A stretch of DNA of 64,000 bases from an uncultured Deferribacteres bacterium (GCA_913009825.1 CAJVYQ010000009.1:44213-108212), one strand, 5' to 3'; positions 51,595-61,404 are shown, counted from the stretch's first letter. Notes: generated from the letters alone by a model not told the origin. A program made the numbers and translations.

Positions 51595-52650
51595 CTATTG
51601 ACGATTATAAATACATGCCATAATTTCATCGTACATGGTTATAATATTTTCATCAGGGGTATCGGGTTGAATCCAGTGCGCCGGTCCAATGATGAAACCG
51701 CCATTTTTGCCAAGTTCCTGAAACCGTAATTTCACTTCATTACGAACTTCACCGGATGATCCGAATGGTAATGTGTATTGCTCATCTACACCACCGATAA
51801 AACAAATTCTATTGCCGAAGTTTTCTTTCAACAGCTTAGTATCCATGGCTTTGGGTTGAATGGGATCGAGCACATCCACACCAATTTCGATTAGATCATT
51901 TATTATTTTTACAATATTTCCACAGGAATGATAGAAGATAAACGCATTCGTTTTTGTTTTAATATAATCAATCAGAGTTTTGTGCCGGGGTTTGATGAAA
52001 TCACGGTAAAGTTGCGGTGAAATTAGCATATCACCCTGACTACCAAGATCATCACCAATACAAGCCAGATCTAAAATATCACCGATCTCTTGTAAAACCA
52101 TTTCCCAGAAATCAAAAAGCAGTGAAAGATGCTTATCAAGCAATGCTGCAACAAACGCTTGATTTATATACATATCGGTCAACAATTTTTCCATGCCGGT
52201 CATGTACCATGCCGGTTCAAAAATCGCAACTGAGTTGCCGGGCGCGGCAAAAGCCGCAACAGCCTTGCCTTTCGCTTGCCAATACAGCGCCTGCTTCCGC
52301 ATATTGGCGTAGCGTGATTTATCTTTTGGATCAGGCCAGTTTAAATCATCAAGCGCCCTGGGATCGTTAACATCTGCCAATGGAAAATCGACAATCTCCA
52401 TATTGAAACCATATTTCTTGCGGCCAACGCCAAATTCATCATAAACGATCTCATTCTTTTCTACGGGTTCAAAATTTTTAGGCGGCTGCAATTTTATAAA
52501 TGGCGAAATGTCAACAATTTCATAAATACTATTATAACCAAAAGCCTTTCTCACAAGTACAGGATGCGGCTCTTTACCGCGATAAAAACAGGGCAATCTA
52601 TCGGAAGTTTCTTTTTTGATTGCTTTATGTACTCGTTGTTTTCCAGTCAT
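51595..52650 (-). CDS. Uroporphyrinogen decarboxylase (URO-D)-family protein
   Basis: 351 aa from MTGKQRVHKAIKKETSDRLP at 52650; the frame opens at 52692, but those extra residues are the out-of-frame tail of an SDR remnant. URO-D fold features: AAPGNSVAIFEPAWYMTG, DDLGSQGDMLISPQLYRDFI, FIFYHSCGNIVKIINDLIEIG and LDPIQPKAMD. In sugar clusters such proteins are not true heme-pathway enzymes but resemble MtaA/CmuA-like or unknown-function relatives. Role here unknown. Its 3' end abuts a fragment of the CCACAAAGGCAC-type repeat. GGAG is found about 10 nt before the start. Confidence 0.85.
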   Translation of the reverse strand: MTGKQRVHKAIKKETSDRLPCFYRGKEPHPVLVRKAFGYNSIYEIVDISPFIKLQPPKNFEPVEKNEIVYDEFGVGRKKYGFNMEIVDFPLADVNDPRALDDLNWPDPKDKSRYANMRKQALYWQAKGKAVAAFAAPGNSVAIFEPAWYMTGMEKLLTDMYINQAFVAALLDKHLSLLFDFWEMVLQEIGDILDLACIGDDLGSQGDMLISPQLYRDFIKPRHKTLIDYIKTKTNAFIFYHSCGNIVKIINDLIEIGVDVLDPIQPKAMDTKLLKENFGNRICFIGGVDEQYTLPFGSSGEVRNEVKLRFQELGKNGGFIIGPAHWIQPDTPDENIITMYDEIMACIYNRQ

Positions 52651-52804
52651 TAGCATCCATCTCCAAAATTGATGATCTTCGATTGACAGCATTTAATACC
52701 ACGGCGGCCGCATAAGAAGCCATAGCATTTGCGATTGATTTACCTGATCCCTGCGCAGAGCCGGTGATGAAAGCTGCTTTTTTTGAAAGATCGAACAAAT
52801 TCAT
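52625..52804 (-). pseudogene. Remnant of short-chain dehydrogenase, internally deleted
   Basis: A 59-codon frame beginning MNLFDLSKKAAFITGSAQGS carries an SDR glycine motif (TGSAQGSG). After about residue 38 (AAAVVLN) it jumps to NRRSSILEMDANDWKTT, which resembles the region after the NAG motif of KduD/gluconate-dehydrogenase-type SDRs (NAGxxRRxxxLExxxxDW). About 50 residues would be missing between them. It then stops at TAA inside the start of the URO-D gene. It sits 9 bp after the sulfatase stop. A decayed sugar-acid dehydrogenase gene is the simplest reading. Confidence 0.65.
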
Positions 52805-52813
52805 ATTTTTTTC

Positions 52814-54262
52814 TCAATATTCGTCATAATCCGGATTATACTCTTCGGCACACGGATAGGGCCTTTGCCATCCCTTTTTGCCAAATAGTTTTTTATCACT
52901 AGACAGAATTAACAGTTCATGGTTACGTTTTTGTACAGCATGAATAGTATTTTTGATCAATCCTAAATAGAGCTTTTTAAGTATAGATTGACATTCCGGT
53001 TTTTCAGAAAGATCCTGTTGTTCCAGAGGATCTTCCTGTAAATTCACCAATTGCATCTCGCCGGTTTTATAAACAGATAATTTCCACTCCTTTGTTCGGA
53101 TCATCATGCCCAAATCGGTTGCGCCCCAAATATATTCTCTTCCTGAGTTTTTCTTTGAAATTGGCAGTCCGGGCAAAATTCGCAAATCAAAATAATTGGG
53201 AATCGGAATACCGGCGTATGCCATGGTTGTTGGAATCGCATCACCATTTTGAACCGGTTTTTCACAAACAGCTCCCTGTTTCTGTCCCGGATAATGGACG
53301 ATTAAAGGCACATGAATGCTGGTCTCAAAAAATAGATGTTTATAAGGCATACCGTAATCGCCAAGCATATCACCATGATCGCTTGTGAAAATTATCAGCG
53401 TGTTTTCAAACAAACCGTTTTCTTTAAGAGTCCTGATAATTCGCCCCGCCTGAGCGTCAATTTGATCGACTAAAGCTGCATAATGTGCCCGCATTTTATG
53501 TGCTTTTTCTTTTGTGAGCTTGAGAAAATCCAACTTGCACCAATCTGCCCGGCAACTCTGCAAAATAATCTCCTTTGCTTGACTTACCAGATGGTTATCC
53601 GGTATCGGATCAGGCATATTTTCCGGTTTATATGTATCAATCAAATCAGAAGATGGATCATAAGGACAATGCGGCCCGGAAAAACCAACTGAAAGATTAA
53701 AAGGTTCTTTTTTGTTGGAATTGATAAAGTCAACCGCTTCATTGCCGATAAAGACATCGATCTGAAGTTCAGGTGGTAATTCACTTTGTATGGCGCCAAA
53801 ATTTGCAAAATATCCTTCGGCATACCCGGCATGTTTACGGGTGTAACCCTGCTTCGTTAAAAAATCCTGATAATCATCTTGTAAATAGAAATGTCTTTTA
53901 TCATCGGCGACAATGCGGAGCCGGAATCCATCGCTCATATCCCAGGGATAGTTGTGCATTTTGCCAATCGCTGCGGTAAAATATCCGCTTTCATAAAATT
54001 TTTGCGGCACGGTTTTTATACCCGGACGGTGAAAATGCTTATTATCCAGAACACCATTGGCTATTGAAGACATGCCTGTTAACCATTCATTCCGCGTTGG
54101 AACACATAAAGGACTTGCACAATAGGCTTTTGTGTAGCGCACACTCATTTTTGCTAATTCATCTATATGGGGAGTCGCAATAAAATCTGCGCCATTCGCT
54201 CCGATAAAATCATAACGCAATTGATCCGCATGTATAAACACAATGTTCAGCTTATTCGACAT
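52814..54262 (-). CDS. Type I sulfatase (arylsulfatase family)
   Basis: 482 aa. Metal-site DQ in IVFIHADQLRYDFIGANGA (D13, Q14). Formylglycine site C53 in SPLCVPTRNEWLTG (C-x-P-x-R), and later IIFTSDHGDMLGDYGMPYKH with metal-binding D and H. No signal peptide is visible, unusual for glycan sulfatases, so desulfation may occur in the cytoplasm on imported oligosaccharides. An alternative is that an N-terminal signal was missed. The C53 needs conversion by a formylglycine-generating or radical-SAM enzyme not in this window. Its 3' end precedes the SDR remnant; its start overlaps the SSS symporter gene by 11 bp. Confidence 0.93.
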   Translation of the reverse strand: MSNKLNIVFIHADQLRYDFIGANGADFIATPHIDELAKMSVRYTKAYCASPLCVPTRNEWLTGMSSIANGVLDNKHFHRPGIKTVPQKFYESGYFTAAIGKMHNYPWDMSDGFRLRIVADDKRHFYLQDDYQDFLTKQGYTRKHAGYAEGYFANFGAIQSELPPELQIDVFIGNEAVDFINSNKKEPFNLSVGFSGPHCPYDPSSDLIDTYKPENMPDPIPDNHLVSQAKEIILQSCRADWCKLDFLKLTKEKAHKMRAHYAALVDQIDAQAGRIIRTLKENGLFENTLIIFTSDHGDMLGDYGMPYKHLFFETSIHVPLIVHYPGQKQGAVCEKPVQNGDAIPTTMAYAGIPIPNYFDLRILPGLPISKKNSGREYIWGATDLGMMIRTKEWKLSVYKTGEMQLVNLQEDPLEQQDLSEKPECQSILKKLYLGLIKNTIHAVQKRNHELLILSSDKKLFGKKGWQRPYPCAEEYNPDYDEY

Positions 54263-55952
54263 ATTTCATCCTCATCCTTTTAGTTTGATATCTGCCGAAC
54301 AATGTAAGGCACAAACCGATAAGCAAATAAACAAAACTAATTGCCAGGCTGATTAATTCATTTACCCGAACGTCATTAAAGAATGAAATGATGATCAAAA
54401 AGATTCCCAAAATCATTATAACAAAGCCAATGACCTGGAAATGCGAAATACGATCGATGTTATAATAAGAAATCTCTTTACGCTCATCGATTGGCGTTTT
54501 CAATTTGTTAAAAAATTTTTCCCTTCGCGCTTTATATTTTTCATTGCCGGAAAAGAAGTACCCGGGCAGAATAAACAGCAATGTACATAAAGGAGCAATG
54601 TACAGCACCTGTTCAGGATAAGTCCAATGAAAGGCGAATTTGCCAATTGAAGCGGCAGCGAGTCCAACCATAAATGACAGAAATCCGGACCAGGAAGGTG
54701 TTTTTTTATAAAACAGACCAAGGATGAGAGGCACGCCGGTCGGAATAGAATGTAAAGCGCCAAGTTCAACCATAATTTCAAATACACCAATTCCTTTGAG
54801 TTTGGAAAAAAATATGCTAAGTAGAATCACACAGCCGCCAAACAGCAAGGTGAAAATCCTTGCCATTTGGACCAGCAGCTTTTCACCGGCAGTTTTATTA
54901 AATATTGTCATGTAAATATCACGGGTGATAATTCCCGAATTTCGATTCAACGAAGTATCCAAAGAAGACATAGTCGCCGAAAACATGCCTGTGAGCAAAA
55001 TACCAAATACTCCCGGCGGCAATAACTTAAGGCTCACGGCAACGTAAGAAGCCTCTGCCGGTTTGGCTAAATTGGGAAATATCGTCGCCAAATCAGGAAG
55101 TAAATGGTGTGCAGCCATTGGTGGAATGAACCAAAAAATAGGGCCGACGAGAAATAAAAACGCCGCCCAGAGCGCCACTCGCCTGGCTTCCCTTTCATTT
55201 TTTACCGAAAAATAGCGGGTTGCGGAACCGGCCTGGTTATAATTAATGATTGTATGTATGTACCAAGCGATCATATATAACAGCGTAAAGTTAGCGGTCG
55301 GTAGACTTGTATGTTGCGAAGGGGCATTTGTGATAAAAAACTGCAACCCACCGACTTTCACTATGCTCAGAACGGCAACAACAACCGTAATTGGAAAAAG
55401 GATGATGAATTGTGCCGTATCGATAACATTCACTGCCAGAAACCCGCCGATAGTCGTGAAAATAATAATGGTCACGCCGGCAATGAGAATGGTGATTTCA
55501 ATACTAAGCCCAAATGCACCCGACATAAAAATACTTAAAGCATAAAGCCAGGTTGATCCCATAATAATCTGCTTGGGAATTGTAATCCATGACAGGCTCT
55601 GATGCGTTAATAAGTCGAAACGTTCGCCAACAAATTGCATAACCGTTATCGACCTGGTTCTGCGCCAGGGTGCGGCAAAATAATAGCCCAATAAAAACGC
55701 CAAGACATGAGCTCCATAAAGTGTAAAGATGACAAATCCATAATCATAAGCAACACCGGCCGCACCCGTGAATGTCCACGCGCTGAAAGCGGACATAAAT
55801 GCTGAAGTTCCGGCCAGCCACCAGGGCAGCTTGCTGCCGCTTTTAAAATAATCCGAACTGTTTCGTGTAAAACGAGCGGCAAAGAAACTTAGTCCGGACA
55901 TCAAAATGAGATAAAATCCGATAACGGCAAAATCTAAGTTGCTTGCTTTCAA
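54252..55952 (-). CDS. SSS-family sodium:solute symporter, copy 1
   Basis: 566 aa, about 13-14 hydrophobic segments. Start TTG at 55952 (MKASNLDFAVIGFYLILMSG). Family features include WWLAGTSAFMSAFSAWTFTG, the Na+/sugar transporter-like PPGVFGILLTGMFSATMSSLDTSLNRNSGI, and GGFLAVNVIDTAQF. The C-terminal helix region (FQVIGFVIMILGIFLIIIS) ends KRMRMKYVE. It would import an uncharged or uronate-type solute with sodium. It overlaps the sulfatase gene by 11 bp, which implies co-expression. A second symporter of the same family lies at 59683-61404. Confidence 0.92.
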   Translation of the reverse strand: MKASNLDFAVIGFYLILMSGLSFFAARFTRNSSDYFKSGSKLPWWLAGTSAFMSAFSAWTFTGAAGVAYDYGFVIFTLYGAHVLAFLLGYYFAAPWRRTRSITVMQFVGERFDLLTHQSLSWITIPKQIIMGSTWLYALSIFMSGAFGLSIEITILIAGVTIIIFTTIGGFLAVNVIDTAQFIILFPITVVVAVLSIVKVGGLQFFITNAPSQHTSLPTANFTLLYMIAWYIHTIINYNQAGSATRYFSVKNEREARRVALWAAFLFLVGPIFWFIPPMAAHHLLPDLATIFPNLAKPAEASYVAVSLKLLPPGVFGILLTGMFSATMSSLDTSLNRNSGIITRDIYMTIFNKTAGEKLLVQMARIFTLLFGGCVILLSIFFSKLKGIGVFEIMVELGALHSIPTGVPLILGLFYKKTPSWSGFLSFMVGLAAASIGKFAFHWTYPEQVLYIAPLCTLLFILPGYFFSGNEKYKARREKFFNKLKTPIDERKEISYYNIDRISHFQVIGFVIMILGIFLIIISFFNDVRVNELISLAISFVYLLIGLCLTLFGRYQTKRMRMKYVE

Positions 55953-55986
55953 TAGAATCCAAATTCGTTAATATTTTTTTTACATT

Positions 55987-57363
55987 TTAGCGATCAAATT
56001 CTTCCAGATAAACCGGTTCATCGGTTAATTTCAACCTGACAGAATCATTTCTGCTTTGGACAATGCGTTCCTTGCCGTCGACAGTTGTAATCCTGGCTTT
56101 TTCCGAATGCAGCAAAATAGTAACATCTACAGGTTCATTCTTCGCCCAGAGAGCATAGATCGATTTTTTATCCTTCTCAAATTTGAACCATTGAAAATCA
56201 TTTTTATTTCGCTCCTCCACAGGATGACTTTTGTCCAATTTGGCAAACAATGTTTTTACATAAATACCTGTTTCTTTTAATGGGAAATCCGGCTTGCTAA
56301 CATCGATATACATATTATTTTCAGCTTGTTTGAAATAGTGATACACTCGTATTAAGCGGCCTTTGGTTAAATAACCGCCTTCAATAAATAGCTTTATCAG
56401 TTTCACAGAATTTTCGTGTTCGGTTTCGCCTTTTTTGCGATGGCGATTAAATTCGGTCACCCAAATTGGCTTTTCTTTTACACATTGGGTACCGGTATCC
56501 CAATTTGTCCAGGAAAATTGCTGATTTCGATGATAATTGACAACATCAAAATAATCATATACATCGGGGTGACAGTAAAACTCTTTACGATGATCACATT
56601 TGTAACTGCTGCGAGTTAAAACTGAGGGACCAATCACAATTGCTTCGGCGTCTGCTTGTTTAACAGTTTTATAATAAAGTTTTTGCAGCTTAATTAAAAA
56701 ATGTAAATCTTCAGAATTATACTTATCGGGCCATTTTTTATACCAAAAACCACCTTTAGGACTCCAATAATTGGGCTCATTCCATCCTTCCCAATATTTG
56801 ATGGGGTATTTGAGTCCCGGCATGTCCTCGTAGCCATCGCCATCATAACGCTCAACAACTGCAGCGACAAAATTTGCCCAATCTTTTAAAGTAGATTTTG
56901 CATTTCCATAATTATCAGAACTTGGCACCAACTTGTAACCCGGATTTCGTTTTGCCGTTGTTTTGTCATCATTTTCACCGGTGAAATCTTTGTCGTCAAT
57001 TGAAGGAGCGGTAAAATTTGAACCGCCAAAAATTGTCACTAATAAATGGATTTTATATTTTTGCCATAATCTAACAACCTCGTCATATTCTTCCCAATGG
57101 TAAACGCCGCGCGGATATTCAATCCCTGATTGCATGAAGGTTTCTCTGACCCACTTTACGTTCATCGCAGAAATGCGCCGGATAATTTTATCATGATTCC
57201 AACGGGGAAATGTATCATCATCAGGGGAAAGGGATAGATCAATGCCAAATAAAGAATTTGATGCCAGGGGGTTCATAGAATTTTGATCTTGAATATTTGA
57301 ATTCGAACCGTTGCAACCCAAAATCATGATGATCAATACAAAAAAAATAAGTTTATAATTCAT
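55987..57363 (-). CDS. Lipoprotein clan GH-A-like glycosidase (paralog of 41785-43449, no T9SS tail)
   Basis: 458 aa from ATG 57363, which is one base after the heparinase-like stop and has GAAGG 8 nt upstream; the frame extends to 57381. Lipobox ILGC (C17 of this start) suggests an outer-membrane or periplasmic lipoprotein. Catalytic candidates: acid/base Glu in WEGWNEPNYWSPKG and nucleophile Glu in PIWVTEFNRHRKKGE, the same pattern as the secreted paralog. The C-terminal T9SS tail is absent. The near-parallel domain sequences (SPDDDTFPRWNHDKIIRRI) show clear paralogy. Likely acts after uptake or at the cell surface on smaller products. Confidence 0.82.
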   Translation of the reverse strand: MNYKLIFFVLIIMILGCNGSNSNIQDQNSMNPLASNSLFGIDLSLSPDDDTFPRWNHDKIIRRISAMNVKWVRETFMQSGIEYPRGVYHWEEYDEVVRLWQKYKIHLLVTIFGGSNFTAPSIDDKDFTGENDDKTTAKRNPGYKLVPSSDNYGNAKSTLKDWANFVAAVVERYDGDGYEDMPGLKYPIKYWEGWNEPNYWSPKGGFWYKKWPDKYNSEDLHFLIKLQKLYYKTVKQADAEAIVIGPSVLTRSSYKCDHRKEFYCHPDVYDYFDVVNYHRNQQFSWTNWDTGTQCVKEKPIWVTEFNRHRKKGETEHENSVKLIKLFIEGGYLTKGRLIRVYHYFKQAENNMYIDVSKPDFPLKETGIYVKTLFAKLDKSHPVEERNKNDFQWFKFEKDKKSIYALWAKNEPVDVTILLHSEKARITTVDGKERIVQSRNDSVRLKLTDEPVYLEEFDR

Positions 57364-57364
57364 A

Positions 57365-59491
57365 TTACGTGCCTTCGACATAAGAATAAAAAACTTTTAT
57401 TTTTTGATCCGTTCTCAGATTAAAAATACGATCATGGCTCCGCGGTCGTGAAAAATCCAAACGCAAATCCCAATTTTGGTCTTTAATTCGGATATGACAA
57501 TCGTAGACATTTTTATCATTAACGATTTCAACTTCGGGCCAAGCAACTTCTCCTTTCTTACTTATATGAAGCAATGTGGCAAAACACAACTTTTCAGATT
57601 TTACCTGCGGGGATAGACTTAATGTTACCATTTCGGTTATTTCTCTTCCGTCAACAGCTTGTTTATATATTTTTGATTCTAATTTATTGGGCAGCAAAGA
57701 TTGAACTTGAAGCACAGCATTGTTCTTTACCACAACAAAACTGTTCTTATTAACTTTATTGATTTTATCTTCTGCATGAAGCAACCATTCAAAATTAGAG
57801 AGGGTGTCTGCTTCAAGTTCATCAATAATGAAATAACAATCGGGTTTAAGATAGATAACATGCCGCAAATATTTCGTTAAACGTGCCTGTTCGTCATAAA
57901 CGTCAGATGCGTCACCAATCACATAATCATATAAAGATGTAGATTCCGCCCGAATAATTTCACTGATATGTTTTTTCCCATAAGATTTTAAATGAGGTTT
58001 ATCATCTGCATAAAAAGTACGAAATTCACCCCAGGGAGTACCGTCATTGATCATGCCTTTGCCGTTAATTAAAATTGTATTGTGATTCCGTGTCAATTTT
58101 TTATTTGTATACCCGGGATCGATTGCCAACCATTCTCCTTCAGCAAAAATCATAAAACTATTGGCATCATAATGTGCGTGACCATTTCCTGATGTCGATA
58201 TATTTATCAACGAGTCTGCCAATGTGTAGAAATGATGTCCCATTGCCGGACTGCATTTGAAAAACAAAACCGATTCATCACCCGTCCAACCGCGGCGCAT
58301 AATGGCAATATTAATATCGTCAAAATGATGAAAAGCAGGCAATTTCGCAGGCGGCAAAGGCATAACATCCGGATTATACCAAAGCAGGCTTAACCAACTG
58401 GAAACGGCATGACCTGTTTTGGATTTACTCATTTCAGAAGCAAACCACTGTGCATAAGAATCATCCGTCTCCGCCGCGAATTTGTATAATAAATAATCAG
58501 GACCATACCAGGGATATCGTTTGGCATCTCCCCAATTCAATTGTACAGAACCTTTTTTCCATTCATTCCCCCATGCATTTCGCGGACAAAAATTATAGAT
58601 AAAGAACTTTGATATATTCCTGAAATATGGATGTTGAAAAAAGACGTCGCCTTCCTCTTTTCCCAACAACTCTTTAGCAGCCTCGAAGTATTTCATTAAA
58701 TATTCAGTTCCATATTGGGCATACCCCATCCCTTCCGGTGATGAACCGTCAGGACTAAGATAATTCAATACCCAAAGCAATTTATCATGACTTTCTTTAA
58801 TCCATATTTTTGCGCGATCCACCTCACCATACAAAGCAAAACCTGCAGTCGCAATCGCAGTTGTATTTATCCATAGATGGTTTTGCAATGCCTTGAATTT
58901 CCACCAGACTTTTGAGTCTGCCAATATATTCACTTGTTTAACTAACCGCTTCCGAATAATCTCTCTTTCCTTTAATGACAAATCATTATAAAGCCAATCG
59001 TAGCAAAGTGCCATTCCATAGATAACATGTGCCGCTCCCAGGTCTTGTTCATCACCCCATTCCGGGAATTCTGCCGCAAGAAGCAGCCATTTTTTCGCCG
59101 CGTCAAGATAATTTTTTTCACCTGTCATGAGATAACCCACCGCGAAATAAGGGATAGTTTCCCCATAAATCCGCATCGGATTTTGGCGAGTTAAAAAATC
59201 TGCCGGATCAGGATCTATCGAGATTCTATCATCCAATTCAGCTCTTATTTGCCGCCAGATCAATCTATATGAATTATCTATTTTTGATCTGAGATCTCTT
59301 AATTTTTCTTTATTGAAATATATTCTGGGATGAGTGTTTTTAAATTTATGTAATGGTGTTTTAGTTAGATTAAGTTCTTCTGTCCTGCCACATCTAATCA
59401 AGAAAAATGACAGGATCGCGGCAAGTAGTATAAATAGGGTAATGTTGATGCCGGCAATTCTTTTTACTGATATAGATTTCATAATGATCAT
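57365..59491 (-). CDS. Heparinase II/III-family lipoprotein-like polysaccharide lyase
   Basis: 708 aa. N-terminal signal with C34 (AAILSFFLIRCGRTEE). An alpha/alpha toroid (about 60-370) with NHLWINTTAIATAG (N204, H205) and YAQYGTEYLMKYF (Y258, Y260), then a heparinase II/III C-terminal beta domain with NGHAHYDANSFMIF (H438, H440) and LTRNHNTILINGKG (H470, N471). These match the N-H, Y and H residues of the family. Such lyases (PL12, PL15, PL17, PL21-like) cleave uronic-acid-containing glycans; the exact family cannot be decided. It is upstream of the lipoprotein glycosidase, overlapping it. Confidence 0.88.
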   Translation of the reverse strand: MIIMKSISVKRIAGINITLFILLAAILSFFLIRCGRTEELNLTKTPLHKFKNTHPRIYFNKEKLRDLRSKIDNSYRLIWRQIRAELDDRISIDPDPADFLTRQNPMRIYGETIPYFAVGYLMTGEKNYLDAAKKWLLLAAEFPEWGDEQDLGAAHVIYGMALCYDWLYNDLSLKEREIIRKRLVKQVNILADSKVWWKFKALQNHLWINTTAIATAGFALYGEVDRAKIWIKESHDKLLWVLNYLSPDGSSPEGMGYAQYGTEYLMKYFEAAKELLGKEEGDVFFQHPYFRNISKFFIYNFCPRNAWGNEWKKGSVQLNWGDAKRYPWYGPDYLLYKFAAETDDSYAQWFASEMSKSKTGHAVSSWLSLLWYNPDVMPLPPAKLPAFHHFDDINIAIMRRGWTGDESVLFFKCSPAMGHHFYTLADSLINISTSGNGHAHYDANSFMIFAEGEWLAIDPGYTNKKLTRNHNTILINGKGMINDGTPWGEFRTFYADDKPHLKSYGKKHISEIIRAESTSLYDYVIGDASDVYDEQARLTKYLRHVIYLKPDCYFIIDELEADTLSNFEWLLHAEDKINKVNKNSFVVVKNNAVLQVQSLLPNKLESKIYKQAVDGREITEMVTLSLSPQVKSEKLCFATLLHISKKGEVAWPEVEIVNDKNVYDCHIRIKDQNWDLRLDFSRPRSHDRIFNLRTDQKIKVFYSYVEGT

Positions 59492-59523
59492 TCTTACTGA
59501 TAAACAAAATTTTAACTTTTTTA

Positions 59524-59668
59524 GTAACTATTCAGGTATACTTGATATGCAGGAAGCCTTCGACTTCGCTCAGGCTGGCTTAAATAGCTATTCTGAGCGC
59601 CTGCCTGCTGCGGGCAGGGAGTCGAAGTGTGATTCCAATTAATTCATAAAGCATACATGAGTAGTTAC
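59524..59668. repeat. Family-1 MITE-like element, 8-bp target duplication CTTTTTTA
   Basis: Left end GTAACTATTCAGGT and right end ATGAGTAGTTAC form inverted termini (the right one has two changes). CTTTTTTA is repeated exactly at both borders (59516-59523, 59669-59676). The interior has CTTCGACTTCGCTC / GGGAGTCGAAGTG inverted words. It lies between the lyase and the second symporter. Confidence 0.82.
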
Positions 59669-59682
59669 CTTTTTTATTAACT

Positions 59683-61404
59683 TTATGCTTGCAATAGCTC
59701 TCGCTTATTTTTTACAATTCTCCCGCCGACTTTGCATAAAACGCCAATCCCAATAATGATTATTGCCATTATGCCGGTAAAAATTTGGTCATGACTTGTT
59801 TTTTCTACAAGTGCCATAATCAGTAATAAAACACCAATAAGGAGCATAAAAATACCAATAATATTAAACGGAATCGGCACATTTTCAATACTTCCCTTAA
59901 CAGCCCAATTTTTAGATTCCTTCTCGAGGTCGGCAAAAAAACGCTTTGACCTGGTTTTGTCTGCTTTTGACCGGGGCAATATTCCCGATAAAAGCATAAC
60001 GAACACAGATACACCTGCCGTAGTAATTGCCTGCCATTGATAAGAAAACGGCCAGGGGGCTAAAAAACCCATGCCTAATTTGTGAAAATCCGCACAGTGT
60101 AAGAAAGCCCAAATAAAACCGATAATTATAGCCAGAATAGCACCGGACTGCGTCGCCTTTTTATATACAATACCAACAAGAAGCGGAACCCCCGTCGTCA
60201 CTGCAATCAATACCGCAATGATTTTAGCGTATTCATAAGCGTTCAAATATGCCACAAGATGAATCATCAATGCAATAGCAATATTTTCCAATGCCAGCAC
60301 CACTACAGAAAGTCTTCCCACAAATAAAAGTTCTTTATCAGACGCTTTCTTGCGAAATTTCCGGTGGTATACATCATTGACAAAAATGGCGGATTGGATA
60401 TTATATTCAGTATCAAGCGCACTCATTGCTGCCGCCATCATTGCCGCTATTACCATTCCGATCATCGCGGGAGGTAAAATATCAATTGCGATAAACCCAT
60501 AAACTGTTTCTGCGTCCATGTTTTGAGAAAACCATCCCCAGTTTCTGTAAATGAGTACCGGAAGAAACAGCAAAATTGAATGTGGTATTGCGATAAGAAA
60601 TGTAAATCTTGCACTTTTTTTAGCCTCTTTCGGATTGGCAGTGCTGGCGAATCTCTGGATCAGTCCAGGGTGGGAATTGTAATTGATCATATAAACTGTC
60701 CACCATGCTGCAATCCAGATCCAACCCTTATCGGCTGAAGACAATGCCGGAATATCGAACATGCCGGAAGGTGCATTAAACAATAATTCATGTAAACCGC
60801 CTACTTTCAATATGCTGAAGATGAAAATTGGGATGACACTCAGAAAAAGGATAATAAATTGAATTACATCCGTCACAATAACTGCCCATAAGCCACCGAG
60901 CACACTGTACAAGATGATAACAAGACCACATCCAATTATAGTTTCAATTCTGCCAAACCCTGTTAATGCACTAATGAGAATTGCGACCGCATATAATCTG
61001 CCGCCGCCAAAAAGCTGCCTGACTATATTGCCCCAGGCAACAATTTGGCGTGTGGCCGAGCCAAAACGTTTTTCTAAATATTCGATTGGCGTAAGCACCC
61101 GGGCTTTATTGAAGCGCGCAGCAAAAACCATCATCGCCACAAAATATGCGATAGCGGGTCCAGTTTCTACTGCAATACCGGCTGCACCGTAGTTTGCTAC
61201 TAAATATGCAATTCCGACAAAAGAATAAGCACTAAAACCAGACATATATGTAGAGATACCGGCAGCCCACCACGGAATTCTATTTCCTCCTTTAAAAAAA
61301 TCCTCCGGCCCTTTTTGAAACTTATAAAAGTATAATCCCACTCCCACCATCAGTAGCATGTAAAAAAGAATAACAAGTTGTGTTGTAAATTCAACGTTAC
61401 GCAA
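59683..61404 (-). CDS. SSS-family sodium:solute symporter, copy 2
   Basis: 573 aa, about 13-14 hydrophobic segments. Start TTG at 61404 (MRNVEFTTQLVILFYML). Family features WWAAGISTYMSGFSAYSFVG and the conserved ILPPAMIGMVIAAMMAAAMSALDTEYN segment. Sequence similarity to the symporter at 54252-55952 is moderate and covers the full length. Presumably it imports a monosaccharide or uronate-like product with sodium. It has its own upstream region with paired direct repeats, so its expression may be controlled separately. Confidence 0.92.
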   Translation of the reverse strand: MRNVEFTTQLVILFYMLLMVGVGLYFYKFQKGPEDFFKGGNRIPWWAAGISTYMSGFSAYSFVGIAYLVANYGAAGIAVETGPAIAYFVAMMVFAARFNKARVLTPIEYLEKRFGSATRQIVAWGNIVRQLFGGGRLYAVAILISALTGFGRIETIIGCGLVIILYSVLGGLWAVIVTDVIQFIILFLSVIPIFIFSILKVGGLHELLFNAPSGMFDIPALSSADKGWIWIAAWWTVYMINYNSHPGLIQRFASTANPKEAKKSARFTFLIAIPHSILLFLPVLIYRNWGWFSQNMDAETVYGFIAIDILPPAMIGMVIAAMMAAAMSALDTEYNIQSAIFVNDVYHRKFRKKASDKELLFVGRLSVVVLALENIAIALMIHLVAYLNAYEYAKIIAVLIAVTTGVPLLVGIVYKKATQSGAILAIIIGFIWAFLHCADFHKLGMGFLAPWPFSYQWQAITTAGVSVFVMLLSGILPRSKADKTRSKRFFADLEKESKNWAVKGSIENVPIPFNIIGIFMLLIGVLLLIMALVEKTSHDQIFTGIMAIIIIGIGVLCKVGGRIVKNKRELLQA

